Assembly (NCBI RefSeq): GCF_014200505.1
Contig: NZ_JACHBX010000002.1
Coordinates: 806,001-870,000, forward strand
Direction: 5' to 3'
Length of the DNA: 64,000 nucleotides
Source: Massilia aurea
GTDB lineage: Bacteria; Pseudomonadota; Gammaproteobacteria; Burkholderiales; Burkholderiaceae_D
Each line of letters begins with the position of its first letter. Position 1 is the first letter of the stretch. A program made the position numbers and the translations under genes. This document shows positions 16,942 to 25,457 of this stretch, piece after piece. The notes below the pieces were generated by a model. The model was given only the letters and a program-made list of their open reading frames with translations, was not told the origin of the DNA and made no database searches.

Positions 16942-18065
16942 AATGCGCGGGCGATCAGGATTTTCTGGATGTCGCTGGTGCCTTCGTAGATCTGGCACAC
17001 GCGCACATCGCGGTAGATGCGTTCGACGGGGAAGTCGGCCACGTAGCCGTAGCCGCCGAACACCTGCATCGCATCGGACACCACGCGCTCGGCCATTTCG
17101 GACGCGAACAGCTTGGCCATTGCGGCTTCCTTCAGGCAGGGCAGGCCGGCATCCTTCATCGACGCCGCATGCAGGATCAGCTGGCGCGCGGCCTCGATCT
17201 TCATCGCCATCTCGGCCAGGCGGAACTGCACCGCCTGGTGCTCGAAGATCGCCTTGCCGAAGCTTTCGCGGTCCTTCGCATACGCCAGCGCGGCCTCGTA
17301 CGCGGCGCGCGCCATGCCCACTGCCTGCGACGCGATGCCGATGCGCCCGCCCTCCAGGCCCGACAGCGCGATCTTGTAGCCCATGCCTTCTTCGCCGATC
17401 AGGTTTTCCTGCGGGACGCGGCAATTGTCGAACACGATCTGCGCCGTGTCTGACGAATGCTGGCCCATCTTGTGTTCGACGCCGGCCACGATGTAACCAG
17501 GCGTGTTGGTCGGCACCCAGAACGCGCTGATGCCTTTCTTGCCGGCCGCCTTGTCGGTGACGGCCATGACGATCGCCACGTCGCCGTACTTGCCGCTGGT
17601 GATGAACTGCTTGGTGCCGTTGATGACGTAATGCGCGCCATCGCGCACGGCGGTCGTGCGCAGCGCCGCGGCGTCGCTGCCGGTGTGCGGCTCGGTCAGC
17701 GCGAATGCGCCCAGCAGCTCGCCCTGCGCCAGGGGCCGCAGCCACTGCTGCTTCTGCGCTTCGCTCGCATACATCATCGCGATGCTGCACACGGGGCAGT
17801 TGTTGACCGAGATGATGGTCGAGACGCCACCATCGCCGGCCGCGATTTCTTCGAGTACCAGCGCGAGCGCCACATAATCCAGGCCGGCGCCGCCATACTG
17901 CTCCGGCACCGCCACGCCGAAGGCGCCCAGCGCCGCCAGTTCGCCTAGCTCTTCGCGCGGGAAGTGGTGCTCACGGTCCCAGCGCGCAGCGTTGGGGGCC
18001 AGGCGCTCCTGGGCAAAGCTGCGCAGGGCGTCGCGGATCATCTGGTGTTCGTCGGACAGGATCAT
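16938..18065 (-). CDS. Acyl-CoA dehydrogenase
   Basis: 375 residues, usual length for a short-chain acyl-CoA dehydrogenase. FAD- and substrate-binding motifs are seen: FALTEPHTGSDAAAL, YVINGTKQFITSGKYGDV, AFEHQAVQFRLAEM-like region, QVFGGYGYVADFPVERIYRD, and IYEGTSDIQKILIARAL with the catalytic Glu in IYEGTS. It oxidises an acyl-CoA to the trans-2-enoyl-CoA and passes electrons to ETF. Substrate range (butyryl, isobutyryl or 2-methylbutyryl) cannot be fixed from sequence by eye; placement in a LiuR-linked cluster favours a branched-chain substrate. It starts 19 nt after the SDR gene. Confidence 0.93.
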   Translation of the reverse strand: MILSDEHQMIRDALRSFAQERLAPNAARWDREHHFPREELGELAALGAFGVAVPEQYGGAGLDYVALALVLEEIAAGDGGVSTIISVNNCPVCSIAMMYASEAQKQQWLRPLAQGELLGAFALTEPHTGSDAAALRTTAVRDGAHYVINGTKQFITSGKYGDVAIVMAVTDKAAGKKGISAFWVPTNTPGYIVAGVEHKMGQHSSDTAQIVFDNCRVPQENLIGEEGMGYKIALSGLEGGRIGIASQAVGMARAAYEAALAYAKDRESFGKAIFEHQAVQFRLAEMAMKIEAARQLILHAASMKDAGLPCLKEAAMAKLFASEMAERVVSDAMQVFGGYGYVADFPVERIYRDVRVCQIYEGTSDIQKILIARAL

Positions 18066-18084
18066 GGGGTCTCGCTATTGTGTG

Positions 18085-18753
18085 TTACCAGGCGATCGGC
18101 TCGCCGTCGTGGTTCAGGAAACTGCCGTTGGCGCCCGCGTCCACCCTGGCCAGCGTGGCGCGCAGATCGCGCACGCTGTCGTGCACGGTGAGCGCTGCGC
18201 CGCTACCGCCCATATCGGTCTGGACCCAGCCCGGATGGAAGGCGATGCAGGTCACGCCTTGCGCGCCGTAGGTGATCGAGGCGTCCTTGAGCACCGAATT
18301 GAGCGCGGCCTTGCTGGCGCGGTACAGCGTGCCGTCGGTGCCCGAGCGCTCGCCGATGGAGCCCATGCGCGATGACAGCACCGCCAGCTTGCCCTTCGAG
18401 TCGGCCAGCAGCGGGGCGACGATCGGAATCAGGCGCATCGCCGAGAGCACATTGGTGTGCATGACGGCGTCGAATTCGGGGCCGGTCGGGAAACTCCCGT
18501 GGGCCGGGCCATACACGCCGGCCACCAGCCAGGCGCTGTCGATTTTTTCGTCGTCCAGGCGCCAGGCCAGCGCGGCGATCGATTCGGCATCGAGCACGTC
18601 GAGCTGGTGCGCTTCGGCGCCCAGCGCGACGAGGCCATCGCAGTCTTCCTGCTTGCGTGCGGTGGCGATGACGCGCCAGCCGTCCTGGCGATATTGGGCG
18701 GCCATTTCATGGCCAATGCCGCGCGAGGCGCCGACGATCAATACAGTGGGCAT
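18085..18753 (-). CDS. Short-chain dehydrogenase/reductase (SDR)
   Basis: 222 residues with a Rossmann nucleotide-binding motif VGASRGIGHEMA at the N-terminus, an NVLSAMRLIP helix, a serine-containing LSSRMGSI strand and the catalytic YRASKAAL (YxxxK). The fold is that of a classical SDR that may use NADP(H), since Arg residues follow strand 2 (TARKQED). The substrate is unknown. It sits between the thiolase and the second acyl-CoA dehydrogenase on the same strand, so a role in acyl-CoA or ketone metabolism is possible. Confidence 0.88.
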   Translation of the reverse strand: MPTVLIVGASRGIGHEMAAQYRQDGWRVIATARKQEDCDGLVALGAEAHQLDVLDAESIAALAWRLDDEKIDSAWLVAGVYGPAHGSFPTGPEFDAVMHTNVLSAMRLIPIVAPLLADSKGKLAVLSSRMGSIGERSGTDGTLYRASKAALNSVLKDASITYGAQGVTCIAFHPGWVQTDMGGSGAALTVHDSVRDLRATLARVDAGANGSFLNHDGEPIAW

Positions 18754-18838
18754 GCTGTGCTCCTTGTGAAGGGTTGGTAGAACAAGACCTTCAATAGTCG
18801 CATGCTTTGTTTATCGTTGCAGCGCATCGCGGGCGGGC

Positions 18839-20038
18839 TTACACCAGCTCGATCGCCATCGCCGTGGCTTCGCCGCCGCCGATGCACAGCGCTGCCACAC
18901 CACGCTTGCCGCCGGTGCGCTTGAGCGCGCCGAGCAGCGTGACGACGATGCGCGCGCCAGACGCGCCGATCGGGTGGCCCAGCGCGCAGGCGCCGCCGTG
19001 CACATTGACCTTCTCGTGCGGGATGGCCAGATCGCGCATCGCCGCCATCGGCACTGCGGCAAACGCTTCGTTGATCTCGTACAGGTCGACGTCGCCCGCC
19101 GTCCAGCCGGTTTTCTTGAAGAGCTTCTGCATCGCGCCGATCGGGGCGGTGGTAAACAGGTTCGGTTCCTGTGCATGCGTGGCGTGACCGAGCACGCGCG
19201 CGATCGGCGTCAGGCCTAGTTCTTTGGCGGTCGATTCGCGCATCATCACGAGGGCGGCGGCGCCATCGTTGATCGACGACGACGAGGCGGCGGTGACGGT
19301 GCCATCCTTCTTGAACGCGGGTTTCAATGACGGGATCTTGTCGATCTTCGCCTTGAGCGGGCCTTCATCCTTGTCGATGACGGTCTCGCCGGCGCGGCTG
19401 GTGACGGTGACGGGGGCGATTTCCCAATCGAAGCCGCCGTCGGTGGCGGCAGCCTGCGCGCGCTTGACCGAGGCGATTGCGAAGTTGTCCTGCTCTTCGC
19501 GCGTGAAGCCGTAGCTGGCCACGCACTCTTCGGCGAAGGTGCCCATCGAGCGGCCTTCACCCGTTTTCTCGTTGCGCGAGTAGGCGTCTTCGAGGCCGTC
19601 GAGCATCATGTGGTCGAACATCGGCGCGTGGCCGATGCGGTAGCCGCCGCGTGCCTTCGGGATCAGGTAGGGCGCGCCGGTCATCGATTCCATGCCGCCG
19701 GCGACGACGACGTCGGCGCTGCCGGCCACCAGCTGGTCGTGCGCGAAGATCGCCGCCTGCATCGCCGAGCCACACATTTTGGACAGCGTTACGGCGCCGG
19801 TGGACATCGGCAGGCCGGCCTTGATCAGCGCCTGGCGGGCCGGGGCCTGGCCCTGGCCCGCCATCAGGCAGTTGCCGAAGTAGACGTGTTCGACGGCGGC
19901 AGGATCGACGCCGGCGCGCTGCACGGCGGCCTGGATCGCGACGGCGCCCAGGTCACTGGCGGTCTTGCTGGAAAAATCGCCCTGGAAGGCGCCCATCGGG
20001 GTGCGCGCGGCGCCGACGATAACGACTGGATCGTTCAT
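18839..20038 (-). CDS. Acetyl-CoA C-acetyltransferase (thiolase)
   Basis: 399 residues from ATG 20038 (MNDPVVIVGAARTPMGAF). The thiolase catalytic residues are present: Cys in SKMCGSAMQA, His in the NEAFAAVPMAA region, and the C-terminal GGACALGHPIGASGARI with the second Cys further on (VAALCIGGGEA). It resembles biosynthetic/degradative acetoacetyl-CoA thiolases (AtoB/PhaA type). Following isovaleryl-CoA dehydrogenase by 26 nt, it would process acetoacetyl-CoA at the end of leucine breakdown. Confidence 0.94.
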   Translation of the reverse strand: MNDPVVIVGAARTPMGAFQGDFSSKTASDLGAVAIQAAVQRAGVDPAAVEHVYFGNCLMAGQGQAPARQALIKAGLPMSTGAVTLSKMCGSAMQAAIFAHDQLVAGSADVVVAGGMESMTGAPYLIPKARGGYRIGHAPMFDHMMLDGLEDAYSRNEKTGEGRSMGTFAEECVASYGFTREEQDNFAIASVKRAQAAATDGGFDWEIAPVTVTSRAGETVIDKDEGPLKAKIDKIPSLKPAFKKDGTVTAASSSSINDGAAALVMMRESTAKELGLTPIARVLGHATHAQEPNLFTTAPIGAMQKLFKKTGWTAGDVDLYEINEAFAAVPMAAMRDLAIPHEKVNVHGGACALGHPIGASGARIVVTLLGALKRTGGKRGVAALCIGGGEATAMAIELV

Positions 20039-20064
20039 GGTGTGGGTCTCCGGATCTGAAGGGA

Positions 20065-21249
20065 TTACATGGTCTCGCCGAACAGCTCGCGGCCGATCAG
20101 CATGCGGCGGATTTCGCTGGTGCCGGCGCCGATTTCGTACAGCTTGGCGTCGCGCCACAGGCGGCCGACCGGGTATTCGTTGATGTAGCCGTTGCCGCCC
20201 AGCGTCTGGATCGCTTCGCCGGCCATCCACGTGGCTTTTTCGGCGCTGTACAGGATGGCGCCGGCGGCGTCCTTGCGCAGGGCGCGGATCTGCTCCGGGC
20301 CCGTGGCGCGATCGCAGGCCTGGCCGACTGCATATACGTAGGCGCGGCACGCCATCATGGTCGAGTACATGTCGGCGATCTTGCCCTGCATGAGCTGGAA
20401 TTCGCCGATGGCCTGGCCGAACTGCTTGCGGTCGTGGATGTACGGCACCACCACGTCCATGCAGGCCGACATGATCCCGAGCGGGCCGCCCGAGAGCACG
20501 GTGCGCTCGAAGTCCAGGCCCGACATCAGGACATTGACGCCTTTGCCGACGCCGCCCAGCACGTTCTCGACGGGGACCTCGCAATCCTGGAACACCAGTT
20601 CGCCCGTGTGCGAGCCGCGCATGCCGAGCTTGTCGAGCTTTTGCGCGATCGAGAACCCTTTGAAACCTTTTTCGATCAGGAAGGCGGTCATGCCGCGCGC
20701 GCCTGCCTCGGGATCGGTCTTGGCGTAGACGACCAGCGTGTCGGCGTCGGGGCCATTGGTGATCCACATCTTGGTGCCGTTGAGCACGTAGCGGTCGCCC
20801 TTGAGTTCGGCGCGCAGGCGCATGCTGACCACGTCCGATCCGGCGTTTGGCTCGGACATCGCCAGTGCGCCGATGTGTTCGCCCGAGATCAGCTTGGGTA
20901 GGTAGTGCTGCTTCTGCGCTTCGGTGCCGTTGCGCTTGATCTGATTCACGCACAGGTTCGAGTGGGCGCCGTACGACAGGCCAACCGACGCCGAAGCGCG
21001 CGAGATTTCTTCCATCGCCACGATGTGGGCCAGGTAGCCCATGTTCGCGCCGCCGTATTCCTCGCTCACCGTGATGCCCAGCAGGCCGAGTTCGCCCATC
21101 TTTTTCCACAAGTCCATCGGGAACTGGTCGCTGCGGTCGATCTCGGCCGCGCGCGGCGCAATTTCGCTGGCGGCAAATTGCTGGACGGCTTCGCGCAGCG
21201 CGGCGATATCGTCGCCATGGTCAAAAGTCAGGCCTGGAAGGTGCAGCAT
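20065..21249 (-). CDS. liuA: Isovaleryl-CoA dehydrogenase
   Basis: 394 residues from ATG 21249 ([19 protein letters not shown]), preceded by GAGGA; a longer frame to 21300 has no support. Family signatures: [27 protein letters not shown] loop ([10 protein letters not shown]), WITNGPDAD, and [17 protein letters not shown], whose Glu matches the catalytic Glu position specific to isovaleryl-CoA dehydrogenases. Accordingly the usual C-terminal Glu site reads [10 protein letters not shown]. It converts isovaleryl-CoA to 3-methylcrotonyl-CoA in leucine degradation. An operator-like CGTTAACG dyad lies about 65 nt upstream. Confidence 0.93.
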   Translation of the reverse strand: MLHLPGLTFDHGDDIAALREAVQQFAASEIAPRAAEIDRSDQFPMDLWKKMGELGLLGITVSEEYGGANMGYLAHIVAMEEISRASASVGLSYGAHSNLCVNQIKRNGTEAQKQHYLPKLISGEHIGALAMSEPNAGSDVVSMRLRAELKGDRYVLNGTKMWITNGPDADTLVVYAKTDPEAGARGMTAFLIEKGFKGFSIAQKLDKLGMRGSHTGELVFQDCEVPVENVLGGVGKGVNVLMSGLDFERTVLSGGPLGIMSACMDVVVPYIHDRKQFGQAIGEFQLMQGKIADMYSTMMACRAYVYAVGQACDRATGPEQIRALRKDAAGAILYSAEKATWMAGEAIQTLGGNGYINEYPVGRLWRDAKLYEIGAGTSEIRRMLIGRELFGETM

Positions 21250-21309
21250 GTCGTCCTCGCGGTGAACAGTAATGAATTGAGAAGGGGTGGCGACAATCAT
21301 ACTCGCGCA

Positions 21310-21324
21310 TTACGTTAACGTAAA
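21310..21324 (-). promoter_or_regulatory. Putative LiuR operator upstream of isovaleryl-CoA dehydrogenase
   Basis: TTACGTTAACGTAA at 21310-21323 is a perfect 14-bp palindrome. On the minus strand it is flanked by a TTGACG hexamer upstream and TATGAT downstream (23 bp apart; TTTACG gives 17 bp). The 12-mer CGTTAACGTAAA recurs exactly upstream of liuR at 21866-21877, which strongly suggests a shared MerR-family binding site. Confidence 0.7.
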
Positions 21325-21339
21325 CGTCAAACAGCAGGC

Positions 21340-21369
21340 AAAAAAAAGCGCCGACAAGTTGTCAGCGCC
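21340..21369 (-). terminator. Intrinsic terminator after liuR
   Basis: Read on the minus strand: GGCGCTGACAA, short loop, TTGTCGGCGC, then a run of eight T. It lies 17 nt past the liuR stop and separates liuR from the dehydrogenase gene, so the latter needs its own promoter. Confidence 0.8.
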
Positions 21370-21385
21370 CGTTGTGCCTGGAGAC

Positions 21386-21802
21386 TCAGGCAGCGTCGCG
21401 GCCGGCTTCACCGTTGCCATGATTACCGCCGAGCAGGCGCCGGCATTCGTCTTCGTGGGCGACGATTTCTTCGAGCGCCATCTCGATATCGGCGCGCTGC
21501 TGTTCAAGCGTCACGCGCTGCTGGCCCAGCACCGCAAGGAAGCGGTCGATTTGGGCCTGCGTGTCTTTCGGCGACTCGTACATGTCGACGATGCTCTTGA
21601 TCTCGGACAGCGTCAAACCCAGGCGCTTGCCGCGCAGGGTCAGTTTCAGGCGGGTCCGGTCGCGCGGCGTGTAGACACGGTTGCGGCCGCCCACGCCTTC
21701 GCGTTTGGGGCTGAGCAGGCCCTGATCTTCATAGAAACGGATGGCCCGTGCAGTAATATCGAATTCGCGCGCCAGTTCGGCGATGGTATAGGTAGTCGGC
21801 AT
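21386..21802 (-). CDS. liuR: MerR-family regulator of leucine/isovalerate catabolism (LiuR-like)
   Basis: 138 residues from ATG 21802 (MPTTYTIAELAREFDIT). A MerR winged HTH occupies residues 4-72: ITARAIRFYEDQGLLSPKREG, then YTPRDRTRLKLTLRGKRLG. A coiled-coil dimerisation helix follows (DRFLAVLGQQRVTLEQQRADIEMALEEI). The size and sequence match the LiuR group that controls branched-chain amino-acid degradation in proteobacteria, and it adjoins isovaleryl-CoA dehydrogenase. The same operator-like 12-mer upstream of both genes supports direct regulation and autoregulation. Confidence 0.88.
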   Translation of the reverse strand: MPTTYTIAELAREFDITARAIRFYEDQGLLSPKREGVGGRNRVYTPRDRTRLKLTLRGKRLGLTLSEIKSIVDMYESPKDTQAQIDRFLAVLGQQRVTLEQQRADIEMALEEIVAHEDECRRLLGGNHGNGEAGRDAA

Positions 21803-21862
21803 GAGGTTTTGTAGCGGTTGGGAAACAACCAAAAATCGCGTAAAATCGAAACAAGCAGTAAC

Positions 21863-21884
21863 TTCCGTTAACGTAAATTGACGT
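21863..21884. promoter_or_regulatory. Second putative LiuR site, between liuR and the MBL-fold gene
   Basis: CGTTAACGTAAA at 21866-21877 is identical to the core of the site at 21313-21324 and in the same orientation. It is followed by TTGACG (21879-21884). It lies in the 132-bp divergent gap and could serve liuR, the plus-strand hydrolase gene, or both. Confidence 0.62.
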
Positions 21885-21934
21885 TGCGTCGTATTGTAGC
21901 GCGCCCGCCGTGCCCCCAGAAAAGGAAGATTTGC

Positions 21935-22999
21935 ATGAATGCGCTTGAGTCCCAACTGTCGTATGCGTTTGGCGAGACAATCCCTGTACCGGGGGCGGTG
22001 GTCGAGATCGTCCCAGGCCTGCGCTGGGCCCGCATGCCGCTGCCATTCGCGCTGGACCACGTCAATCTGTGGCTGCTGCAGGATGCCGTCGACCAGAGCG
22101 GTGCGCTGCGCGCCGGCTGGAGCCTGATCGACACCGGCGCCGGGACCGACGCCACCCGCACCGCCTGGGAGCAATTGCTGGCCGACGGGCTGGCCGGGGA
22201 GCCACTGGTACGTGTCATCGCTACCCACTGCCACCCCGATCACGTCGGACTCGCGGGCTGGTTGTGCGAGCGCTTTGCTGCGCCGTTCTGGACCACGACG
22301 GGCGAATTCGGTTTCATGCGCATGATGGCAGCAGCGCTGCCGGGCGTGGACGGGCCGTCGGCCATCCCGCATTTCGAGCGCCACGGCTTGCGCGACGCGG
22401 CGATGCTGGACCAGATGGGCAGCCGTCGCAATTACTATCCGTCACTGGTGCCGAGCGTGCCGCTGGCGTACACCCGGTTGCAGGACAAGCAAGATGTCAC
22501 AATTGGGGGGCAATTGTGGCGCGTGATCACCGGCTTTGGTCACTCGCCCGAACACGCCTCGTTGTACTGCGCAAACCTGAACATCCTGGTATCCGGCGAC
22601 ATGGTCTTGCCGCGTATCTCGACGAACGTCTCGGTGTTTGCCGTGGAGCCCGATGGCAACCCATTGCAACTGTATCTGGACTCGCTGGGCAAGTTCGCCG
22701 ACCTGCCCGACGACGTCCTGGTGCTGCCGTCCCACGGCAAGCCGTTTCGCGGGCTGCACACGCGCATCCGGCAATTGCGCGAGCACCATGTTGACCGGCT
22801 GGCCGAGGTGCTCGCTGCCTGCGCCGTGCCCCGTTCGGCGGCCGAGATCGTGCCGATCATGTTCCGGCGTCCGCTCGATGCCCACCAGCTCAGTTTTGCA
22901 CTGGGCGAAGCGCTCGCACACCTGCACCAGCTTTGGTATGACGGTCAATTGACCCGCGTGACAAATGCCGATGGGGTGATAGTTTTCACGCGAAACTAA
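21935..22999 (+). CDS. Metallo-beta-lactamase-fold hydrolase
   Basis: 354 residues from ATG 21935 with RBS AAAGGAAG (21921-21928). The MBL metal motif appears as ATHCHPDHVGLAGW, with further ligands in FGHSPEHASLY, SGDMVLPRIS and LPSHGKPF. A C-terminal helical region (HVDRLAEVLAACAVPRSAAEI) resembles the winged-helix tail of LACTB2-like or MBL-fold proteins of acyl-CoA/thioester metabolism. The enzyme probably hydrolyses a thioester or similar bond in the cytoplasm. Divergence from liuR with a shared operator region suggests co-regulation with leucine catabolism. It is not a beta-lactam resistance enzyme by architecture. Confidence 0.88.
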   Translation: MNALESQLSYAFGETIPVPGAVVEIVPGLRWARMPLPFALDHVNLWLLQDAVDQSGALRAGWSLIDTGAGTDATRTAWEQLLADGLAGEPLVRVIATHCHPDHVGLAGWLCERFAAPFWTTTGEFGFMRMMAAALPGVDGPSAIPHFERHGLRDAAMLDQMGSRRNYYPSLVPSVPLAYTRLQDKQDVTIGGQLWRVITGFGHSPEHASLYCANLNILVSGDMVLPRISTNVSVFAVEPDGNPLQLYLDSLGKFADLPDDVLVLPSHGKPFRGLHTRIRQLREHHVDRLAEVLAACAVPRSAAEIVPIMFRRPLDAHQLSFALGEALAHLHQLWYDGQLTRVTNADGVIVFTRN

Positions 23000-23003
23000 C
23001 ATC

Positions 23004-23030
23004 CAATATGTCACCATCGGATACATATTG
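23004..23030. promoter_or_regulatory. Inverted repeat CAATATGT-N11-ACATATTG
   Basis: Perfect 8-bp arms lie 4 nt past the hydrolase stop. There is no T-run, so it is either a weak transcript end or an operator. It opens a 263-bp AT-rich region (23000-23262) before the HTH gene; a TATAGT box at 23199-23204 is the best -10 candidate there, without a good -35. Confidence 0.4.
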
Positions 23031-23262
23031 AACAGCACGTGCATTCCGTGGAATCGTTCTAAATAATAGTACGTAGTTGTTTCATTCCCGATCAGACGTT
23101 TTTAAATGACAACCGTTCTTGTGAGAATTGCTGTTGGGAATAACACAAATTGCGTGTAAAAACTATTAAAAAACCACATCTTTGTTACTTATTAGTTGTA
23201 TAGTGTAAAGATGAGGTTTCTCGTCTGGAAGAACCTCCCTTTGTCCAATAACAAGTACCGCA

Positions 23263-23676
23263 ATGAATTCAACCAATGAACGGGAGAGCTTCAGCGAACG
23301 CCTCCAACATGCCCTGAAGAACGCTCACTACTCGCCCGATAGCCCTACGCGTCTGGCGCGAGAATTCAATATCCGTTTCGAGGGTCGACCGATCACGGTC
23401 CATGCCGCCCGCAAGTGGCTGGTCGGTGAAGCCATTCCCACCCAGGAAAAATTGCGCATGATCGCCCAGTGGCTGGGCGTGCCTGCCGACTGGTTGCGTT
23501 TCGGCGGCGCCGAGCAGGCGACCGGCGAGGCCGGTGCTGCCAGCGCGCGCTTTGAATCGGCCGACGTCAAGCTGATCGCCGACCTGCAGCGCCTCGATGA
23601 GCACCACCGCCAGCTGGCACGCGAATTCATTCGCATGCTGGTGCGTGTGAATCACACGAAGCCGGACGCGAAGTAA
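23263..23676 (+). CDS. HTH transcriptional regulator (XRE/repressor-like)
   Basis: 137 residues. After a short polar N-terminus, residues 5-80 form a lambda-repressor-like HTH: FSERLQHALKNAHY, TRLAREFNIRFEGRPITVHAARKWLVGE (recognition region), KLRMIAQWLGVPADWLRFG. The rest (about 95-130) is a helical segment LIADLQRLDEHHRQLAREFIRML that may dimerise. No enzymatic or effector domain is visible. It stands alone behind an AT-rich promoter region. The architecture resembles phage-derived regulators, but no phage genes are nearby and I can assign no target. Confidence 0.8.
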   Translation: MNSTNERESFSERLQHALKNAHYSPDSPTRLAREFNIRFEGRPITVHAARKWLVGEAIPTQEKLRMIAQWLGVPADWLRFGGAEQATGEAGAASARFESADVKLIADLQRLDEHHRQLAREFIRMLVRVNHTKPDAK

Positions 23677-23815
23677 ACGTCGGTCGCAGTAGCGTTATTG
23701 CTGGTTTGCACTTTTGTCGTGCAGAACAGTACAAATAGGCTGGTCTGGTCCATAATCTGATCAGGTGGTAGCAGTTTCCGCCACCGTTTCAGGTTCACCC
23801 AGGAGCAGCTGACGC

Positions 23816-23989
23816 ATGCGAAACAACTACGCCAATACCGCCCAGCTCAAGGATTTGATGACGGTGCCGCCGATGACGGCAGCGCGTCATGCTGAACTGA
23901 TGCGAGAACGCAACGCCCGGCGGCGAATGCTCGAAGAAGCGCGGGACTTGAAAAAGTCTGAAGACAACCGTTACGACGACAAACGCTGA
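23816..23989 (+). CDS. Small basic hypothetical protein, 57 aa
   Basis: An ATG at 23816, with AGGAG at 23801-23805, opens a 57-codon frame ending at TGA 23989. The product begins MRNNYANTAQLKDLM and continues with a charged helical part (MRERNARRRMLEEARDLKK). It has no membrane segment or recognised domain. Good RBS spacing, a free-standing position and a plausible amphipathic helix support a real gene; function unknown. Confidence 0.6.
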   Translation: MRNNYANTAQLKDLMTVPPMTAARHAELMRERNARRRMLEEARDLKKSEDNRYDDKR

Positions 23990-23996
23990 GACAACC

Positions 23997-24018
23997 CATG
24001 CCGGCGCGAGCCGGCATG
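23997..24018. terminator. Hairpin between convergent small gene and ubiX
   Basis: CATGCCGGC / GCCGGCATG, a perfect 9-bp stem with a GCGA loop, lying 7 nt after the small gene and 5 nt before the ubiX stop. No T-run; probably a shared bidirectional terminator. Confidence 0.6.
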
Positions 24019-24023
24019 CCGGT

Positions 24024-24626
24024 TCATCCTGCCACGTCGTTCTGTTCTGCTTTCATGCCGCCCCAGCGCGCGGCGTGGGTATTTTCTATCCCCAGCAAGT
24101 CCACGACACGGTCCACCGTGTGCTCGACCATGTCCGCGATCGACGCAGGCCGGTGGTAAAAGCTCGGCAATGGCGGGAAGATGATGCCGCCCATTTCGGT
24201 CACCGACGTCATATTGCGCAAGTGGGCCAGATTGAACGGGGTTTCGCGCACCATCAGTACCAGGCGCCGGCGTTCCTTGAGGATCACGTCGGCAGCGCGC
24301 GTGACGAGGTTATCCGAGAAACCGTGGGCCACGGCGGCCAGGGTTTTCATCGAGCAGGGCGCGACGACCATGCCGTCGACCTGGTACGACCCGCTGGCAA
24401 TGGACGCGCCAATATCGCGGTTGCGGTGCACGACGTGCGCCAGCGCTTCGACGTCCCGACGCTGCAGGCCGAGTTCCTGGTGCAGGGTCAGCGTGGCGGC
24501 GTCGGAAATGATCAGGTGGCTTTCGATGCCAGGCGTTGCGTGCAGCCGCTTGAGCAGCTGCACGCCATAGGTTGCGCCGGTCGCGCCGGTGAGGGCGACA
24601 ACAATACGGCGCGGGCGCTCAGTCAT
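24024..24626 (-). CDS. ubiX: Flavin prenyltransferase UbiX
   Basis: 200 residues. The N-terminal VALTGATGATYGVQLLKRL loop and SDAATLTLHQE, YQVDGMVVAPCSMKTLAAVAHGFSDNLVTRAADVILKERRRLVLMVRETP, and FPPLPSFYHRP segments are characteristic of UbiX/Pad1. It transfers a dimethylallyl group to FMN to make the prenyl-FMN cofactor of UbiD-type decarboxylases used in ubiquinone synthesis. It starts 4 nt after the grxD stop on the same strand; the pair is a common betaproteobacterial arrangement. Confidence 0.95.
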   Translation of the reverse strand: MTERPRRIVVALTGATGATYGVQLLKRLHATPGIESHLIISDAATLTLHQELGLQRRDVEALAHVVHRNRDIGASIASGSYQVDGMVVAPCSMKTLAAVAHGFSDNLVTRAADVILKERRRLVLMVRETPFNLAHLRNMTSVTEMGGIIFPPLPSFYHRPASIADMVEHTVDRVVDLLGIENTHAARWGGMKAEQNDVAG

Positions 24627-24630
24627 GCAA

Positions 24631-24945
24631 TCAGCCGTTTTTCAGCAGGGTCTGCAGTTCGCCGGATTCGTACATCTCGTTCATGATGTCGGTGCCGCCG
24701 ATGAACTCGCCGTTCACGTACAGCTGCGGCACGGTTGGCCAGTTCGAGTAGTCCTTGATACCTTGACGCACTTCAGCGTCGTCCAGCACGTTCACGGTGG
24801 CGACGTTGTCGACGCCGCACGCTTTCAGCAACTGGATGGCACGGCCGGAAAAGCCGCACTGTGGGAACTGGGCAGTGCCTTTCATGAACAGCACGACCGG
24901 GGTCGAGGTCACGGTGTCTTTGATCCAGGTTTGAACGTCGCTCAT
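24631..24945 (-). CDS. grxD: Monothiol glutaredoxin, Grx4 type
   Basis: 104 residues from ATG 24945 ([12 protein letters not shown]). The monothiol active site CGFS is at 30-33 within [19 protein letters not shown], followed by [29 protein letters not shown], which carries the glutathione-binding TVP and GG elements. Such proteins bind and deliver [2Fe-2S] clusters with glutathione, often with BolA partners; a BolA/IbaG protein is encoded at 47952-48188 in this window. Confidence 0.95.
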   Translation of the reverse strand: MSDVQTWIKDTVTSTPVVLFMKGTAQFPQCGFSGRAIQLLKACGVDNVATVNVLDDAEVRQGIKDYSNWPTVPQLYVNGEFIGGTDIMNEMYESGELQTLLKNG

Positions 24946-25071
24946 TTGATGTGTGCCTTTTGGAGAGGAATGGGTAGATGGCGCCATTCTATAAGAATTC
25001 GACGTGGACGGCATCGGTGACCATCACGGCGCTGCGGTATCATGCCCCGGTTCAAGATGACGGGAAACACG

Positions 25072-25377
25072 ATGAAGAACACGTTCGCTACCTTGCCCAT
25101 CGCGGCCCTGTGGGTTTTTGCCGCGCTGCTGGGCTTGCCAGCACTGTATGACGGCACCAATGCCTTGAGAAGCGGCCGCGCGGTCGATGTCTTCGTCCAG
25201 ATCGGCCCGTTGATGATGGCGTTGTTCCTGGCCTGGTGCGCGCTGCAGCGGCGCGCCGGCCGGCTGGCGCTGCTGACCTCGCCGCGCGTCACGCTGATCG
25301 GCTTCATCTGCTTTGGCGCCTTTGCCGGGTGCTTCCTGATCAAGCTCGTGCTGCGCAACACGACCCTGTTCGCCTGA
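25072..25377 (+). CDS. Small membrane protein, tandem paralogue A
   Basis: 101 residues from ATG 25072 (MKNTFATLPIAALW); an earlier in-frame ATG at 25042 would add ten residues. Three hydrophobic segments are visible, roughly 6-24, 43-60 and 78-96. The arrangement AALLGLPALYDG...VTLIGFICFGAFAGCFLIK parallels the next gene, so the two appear to be a tandem duplication. Divergent from grxD. No known domain recognised. Confidence 0.65.
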   Translation: MKNTFATLPIAALWVFAALLGLPALYDGTNALRSGRAVDVFVQIGPLMMALFLAWCALQRRAGRLALLTSPRVTLIGFICFGAFAGCFLIKLVLRNTTLFA

Positions 25378-25457
25378 GCGCCTTCGCGCGCCGTCAGTGC
25401 CTGCGCCCGGCATTGCGGTATGATCGCGCCGTTTGTCACCATCCACCGGAGCACCCG

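Noticed and set aside
21935-22999. MBL-fold protein as a beta-lactamase
   Set aside because: No signal peptide, and it has a long C-terminal helical tail; the context is acyl-CoA catabolism.
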